This document shows, in pieces, positions 62,087 to 64,000 of a stretch of DNA of 64,000 bases. The stretch is taken from positions 1 to 64,000 of the forward strand of contig MUGG01000161.1 in assembly GCA_002148405.1 (NCBI GenBank). Direction: 5' to 3'. The translations under genes and the position numbers were made by a program. The notes under the pieces are model-generated. The model was not told where the DNA came from. It saw nothing but the letters and a program-made list of their open reading frames with translations, and searched no databases. The stretch is from Alkalinema sp. CACIAM 70d (lineage in GTDB: Bacteria > Cyanobacteriota > Cyanobacteriia > Leptolyngbyales > Leptolyngbyaceae). How positions within the stretch are numbered: the first letter of the stretch is position 1; every line of letters begins with the position of its first letter.

Positions 62087-62755
62087 CTAATCTAACAAAT
62101 TAAACACTTGCACATAAAACCACCCCAACGCCTCAAAAACCACCATCTTCACCCCTTCACTGCTGGCCCACCAACGATCGACCTCATAGGTTTGCGGCGA
62201 CGTTGCAATCACCCCCACTTGGAACTGAGGCTCCAACGCCCTGCGATAGAGAATCCAACTGCGACGCGCATGGGCACCCGTCGTAAAAATATTGATCGCA
62301 CGAATGGGAGAACGGGTTTTCTCCAACCATTGCTTGACTGACAAAGCTGCTGTATAGGTTCGATTTTTCACGACAAAGGGCGCAGGTACCGCAACAATAC
62401 GATCGGCAGGAAATCCCCGCTGAATTAACGTCGCCCGCGATAACGTCGCAAAATCCTGATATTCCGCTAGATAAAAGCCCTTCGGCAGTGGAGAACCTGT
62501 CGTAATCAGCATTTTGTAGGGGTGGGCTTGGAATTCCGCGATCGCCTGCACCACTGCCACATCATCCATCCAGCCCTCCACAACCAATGCTTCCGCTGGA
62601 ATCGGCGCAGTCACCGCAAAAAAAGGATGAATCTGCGGCACCATTGCCCAACCCAACCCCAAGAGCAGCGCGCCTAAGACAATCCAACCCCGCCATGTTG
62701 GGCACCAAATTTCTCGCCGCCGAAACAGCTTCAGCTTGAATTTTTCCCCTTTCAC
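62087..62755 (-). CDS. DUF218/YdcF-like membrane protein
   Basis: About 222 residues. One transmembrane helix near the N-terminus (WIVLGALLLGLGWAMV) puts the rest outside or in the lumen. Then DUF218-like pieces ALVVEGWMDD, KMLITTGSP, TLIQRGFPADRI and NIFTTGAHARRSWILYRRAL. Relatives (SanA, ElyC, YdcF) act in envelope integrity or bind nucleotides. I choose GTG 62755 since GGAGAGG lies 5 bases upstream; the frame extends to TTG 62815 with no ribosome site. The TPR gene lies upstream on the same strand, its stop next to 62819, so the pair may be one transcript. Confidence 0.82.
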   Translation of the reverse strand: MKGEKFKLKLFRRREIWCPTWRGWIVLGALLLGLGWAMVPQIHPFFAVTAPIPAEALVVEGWMDDVAVVQAIAEFQAHPYKMLITTGSPLPKGFYLAEYQDFATLSRATLIQRGFPADRIVAVPAPFVVKNRTYTAALSVKQWLEKTRSPIRAINIFTTGAHARRSWILYRRALEPQFQVGVIATSPQTYEVDRWWASSEGVKMVVFEALGWFYVQVFNLLD

Positions 62756-62818
62756 GATCGCCTCTCCTGCTTGCAAATAGAAACCCAACGGAGCGTAAAG
62801 CCTCAGCAGAACCAATCC

Positions 62819-64000
62819 CTAGGATAGTTTTTGAAGTTCCTGAAGAATCTGACGGTGGAGCAAAAGATTATTTTGCTTAAAGGCCAACTGTGCCGCTAGT
62901 TGGAACTGATCTCTCGCCATCGATCGATCTCCCAACTGCTGCAACGCACGGCCTTGGTTGGCATAGGCGAGGGCATCATTCGGCGCAAGACGACTGGCCT
63001 GTTGAAAATCGCTTAACGCCACTTCATACCGTGCTTGTTTAAAATAGGCATTCCCACGGTTCATCCACGCTGGGAAATAGCTGGGTTCCAGTTGCAAAGT
63101 TTGGGTATAGTCGTCGATTTCGGCTTGCAGGTTTTTCAGTTGACCGTGGGCCAGTCCCCGGCAGTAGTAGGCTTCGGGAAGATCGGGATCGAGTTGAATG
63201 GCTCGATTGAACGAAGCGATCGCGGCAGTCTGATCGCCTTGAGCTCCTTGGGTAATTCCTAGGTTTAAATAAACCGTTGCATAATCGGCGTCAATAGTAA
63301 TCGCTTGATTGTAATCTTGAATGGCCTCAGACCATTTTTGGAGACAATGGTAAGCCAATCCCCGATTAAAATACAGCGCTGCCGACTGCGGTTGATGGAT
63401 GAGTCCTTGGGTATAATCGGCGATCGCGGCATTGAGATCTCCCGCTTTAGCATAAAGATTGCCCCGATAAAGATAGGCTTCAGCAAAGTTCGGACTCAGT
63501 TGCACCGCAGCCGTGTAGTTTTGAAAGGCTTTGGCTGTATCCCGGCGTTGTTCATAGAGTTTACCTCGTTCCAAGTAAGCCGGAGCCAGATTATTCTGTA
63601 GGGTAAGGGCTTGGTCAAAGTCGGACAGAGCTTTGCTAAATTCCCCCATATCTCGGTACACACGACCGCGATTGTAGTAGGCAACAGCAAATTGATTGTT
63701 CAGAAGAATGGCTTGATTAAAGTCCAGCAATGCCCGCTGTAAGTCTCCTAAGCTAGCGTAGGCTCGACCTCGGTTAACGTAGGCAATGTCGAAGTTGGGA
63801 TCGCAGGCGATCGCTTGGCTGAGATCAGCGATCGCGGTATCGAATTCACCCAAATCGGTATGAACCAGCCCCCGATCGCTATAGGCATCGGCGTAGTCGG
63901 GTTTATGCTGTAGAGCCTGGGTTTGGGCCGCGATCGCGTCTTGGAAACGACCTAACTTGTAGTAGGCAATACCTAGCCCTCGCTGGGCAAAGGCAGGTTC
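62819..64000 (-). CDS. Tetratricopeptide repeat protein (partial, start beyond the window)
   Basis: At least 393 residues; the reading frame stays open to the right edge of the window (translation at the edge: EPAFAQRGLGIAYYKLGRF), so the N-terminus is missing. It has about ten or more TPR units of the form ..AY.NRG..Y...GD...AI.DY.QAI.L.., e.g. FAVAYYNRGRVYRDMGEFSK, FAEAYLYRGNLYAKAGDLN, and ends SYFPAWMNRGNAYFKQARYE then LQELQKLS. TPR domains bind partner proteins. No other domain is visible in the part present. Next is the DUF218-like gene on the same strand. Confidence 0.93.
   Translation of the reverse strand, partial: EPAFAQRGLGIAYYKLGRFQDAIAAQTQALQHKPDYADAYSDRGLVHTDLGEFDTAIADLSQAIACDPNFDIAYVNRGRAYASLGDLQRALLDFNQAILLNNQFAVAYYNRGRVYRDMGEFSKALSDFDQALTLQNNLAPAYLERGKLYEQRRDTAKAFQNYTAAVQLSPNFAEAYLYRGNLYAKAGDLNAAIADYTQGLIHQPQSAALYFNRGLAYHCLQKWSEAIQDYNQAITIDADYATVYLNLGITQGAQGDQTAAIASFNRAIQLDPDLPEAYYCRGLAHGQLKNLQAEIDDYTQTLQLEPSYFPAWMNRGNAYFKQARYEVALSDFQQASRLAPNDALAYANQGRALQQLGDRSMARDQFQLAAQLAFKQNNLLLHRQILQELQKLS

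Overview
The window is a piece of a cyanobacterial chromosome. The evidence is direct. The octamer GCGATCGC (HIP1) and its CGATCG core recur throughout genes and spacers. There is a phycobilisome-degradation protein (NblA), a KaiB-fold clock-type protein, and a CofH for the F420-type deazaflavin chromophore. There is also a two-domain sirohydrochlorin chelatase next to SUMT, an ABC1/UbiB-type kinase of the cyanobacterial type, and several small proteins that look cyanobacteria-restricted. No rRNA, tRNA, CRISPR array, prophage or full insertion sequence was found. One MITE-like element lies at 61902-62035. The strain is not identified; phycobilisomes and the exopolysaccharide-type genes suit a Leptolyngbya-like organism, but that is a guess.

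Layout. 1-4365: housekeeping genes (rpsN, aat, serS) around a divergent cupin/HxlR regulator pair with a perfect palindromic operator. 5073-6973: two adjacent secreted proteins, one with a His-Gly/Cys arrangement like clan CD peptidases, the other propeptide-like. 7117-13020: riboflavin synthase, a bifunctional-nuclease-family protein, a secreted protein, an acyl-CoA-dehydrogenase-like flavoprotein, a rhomboid protease and gatA. 13289-20466: a class 3 lipase, nblA, and a run of minus-strand regulators (PP2C phosphatase, ABC1 kinase with a coiled-coil partner, a membrane-anchored pseudokinase). 20789-22739: siroheme synthesis (sirohydrochlorin chelatase broken by an apparent frameshift, and SUMT). 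22906-36877: PIN-PhoH ATPase, EcfT, DUF3352 protein, CofH, KaiB-fusion, FetB-like permease, VWA protein, SppA, ispF and two polar amino-acid ABC permeases. 37012-43054: a GT2-TPR glycosyltransferase and two tandem-duplicated PAS-PAS-GAF histidine kinases. 43318-50648: a minus-strand glycan cluster (epimerase, two related glycosyltransferase-like proteins, a GT10-like transferase translationally coupled to an ABC exporter, a GT2). 50844-59057: gamma-glutamyltransferase and three secreted DUF11-type surface proteins on the plus strand. 59239-64000: hflX, grxC, a small conserved protein, the MITE, a DUF218-like membrane protein and a TPR protein that runs off the right edge.

How they fit together. 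The glycan cluster has a sugar-nucleotide epimerase, several transferases and an exporter, enough for making and exporting a surface glycan or glycolipid, and the secreted DUF11 proteins nearby would also sit at the cell surface. The signalling genes (PP2C, pseudokinase, KaiB-fusion, twin histidine kinases) have no obvious partner regulators in the window. Best candidates for something new: the His/Cys plus propeptide-like secreted pair (5073-6973), the KaiB fusion with an unassigned N-terminal domain (29018-29797), the pseudokinase with a transmembrane Pro/Ser-rich tail (18505-20466), and the three-gene secreted DUF11 cluster (53111-59057).
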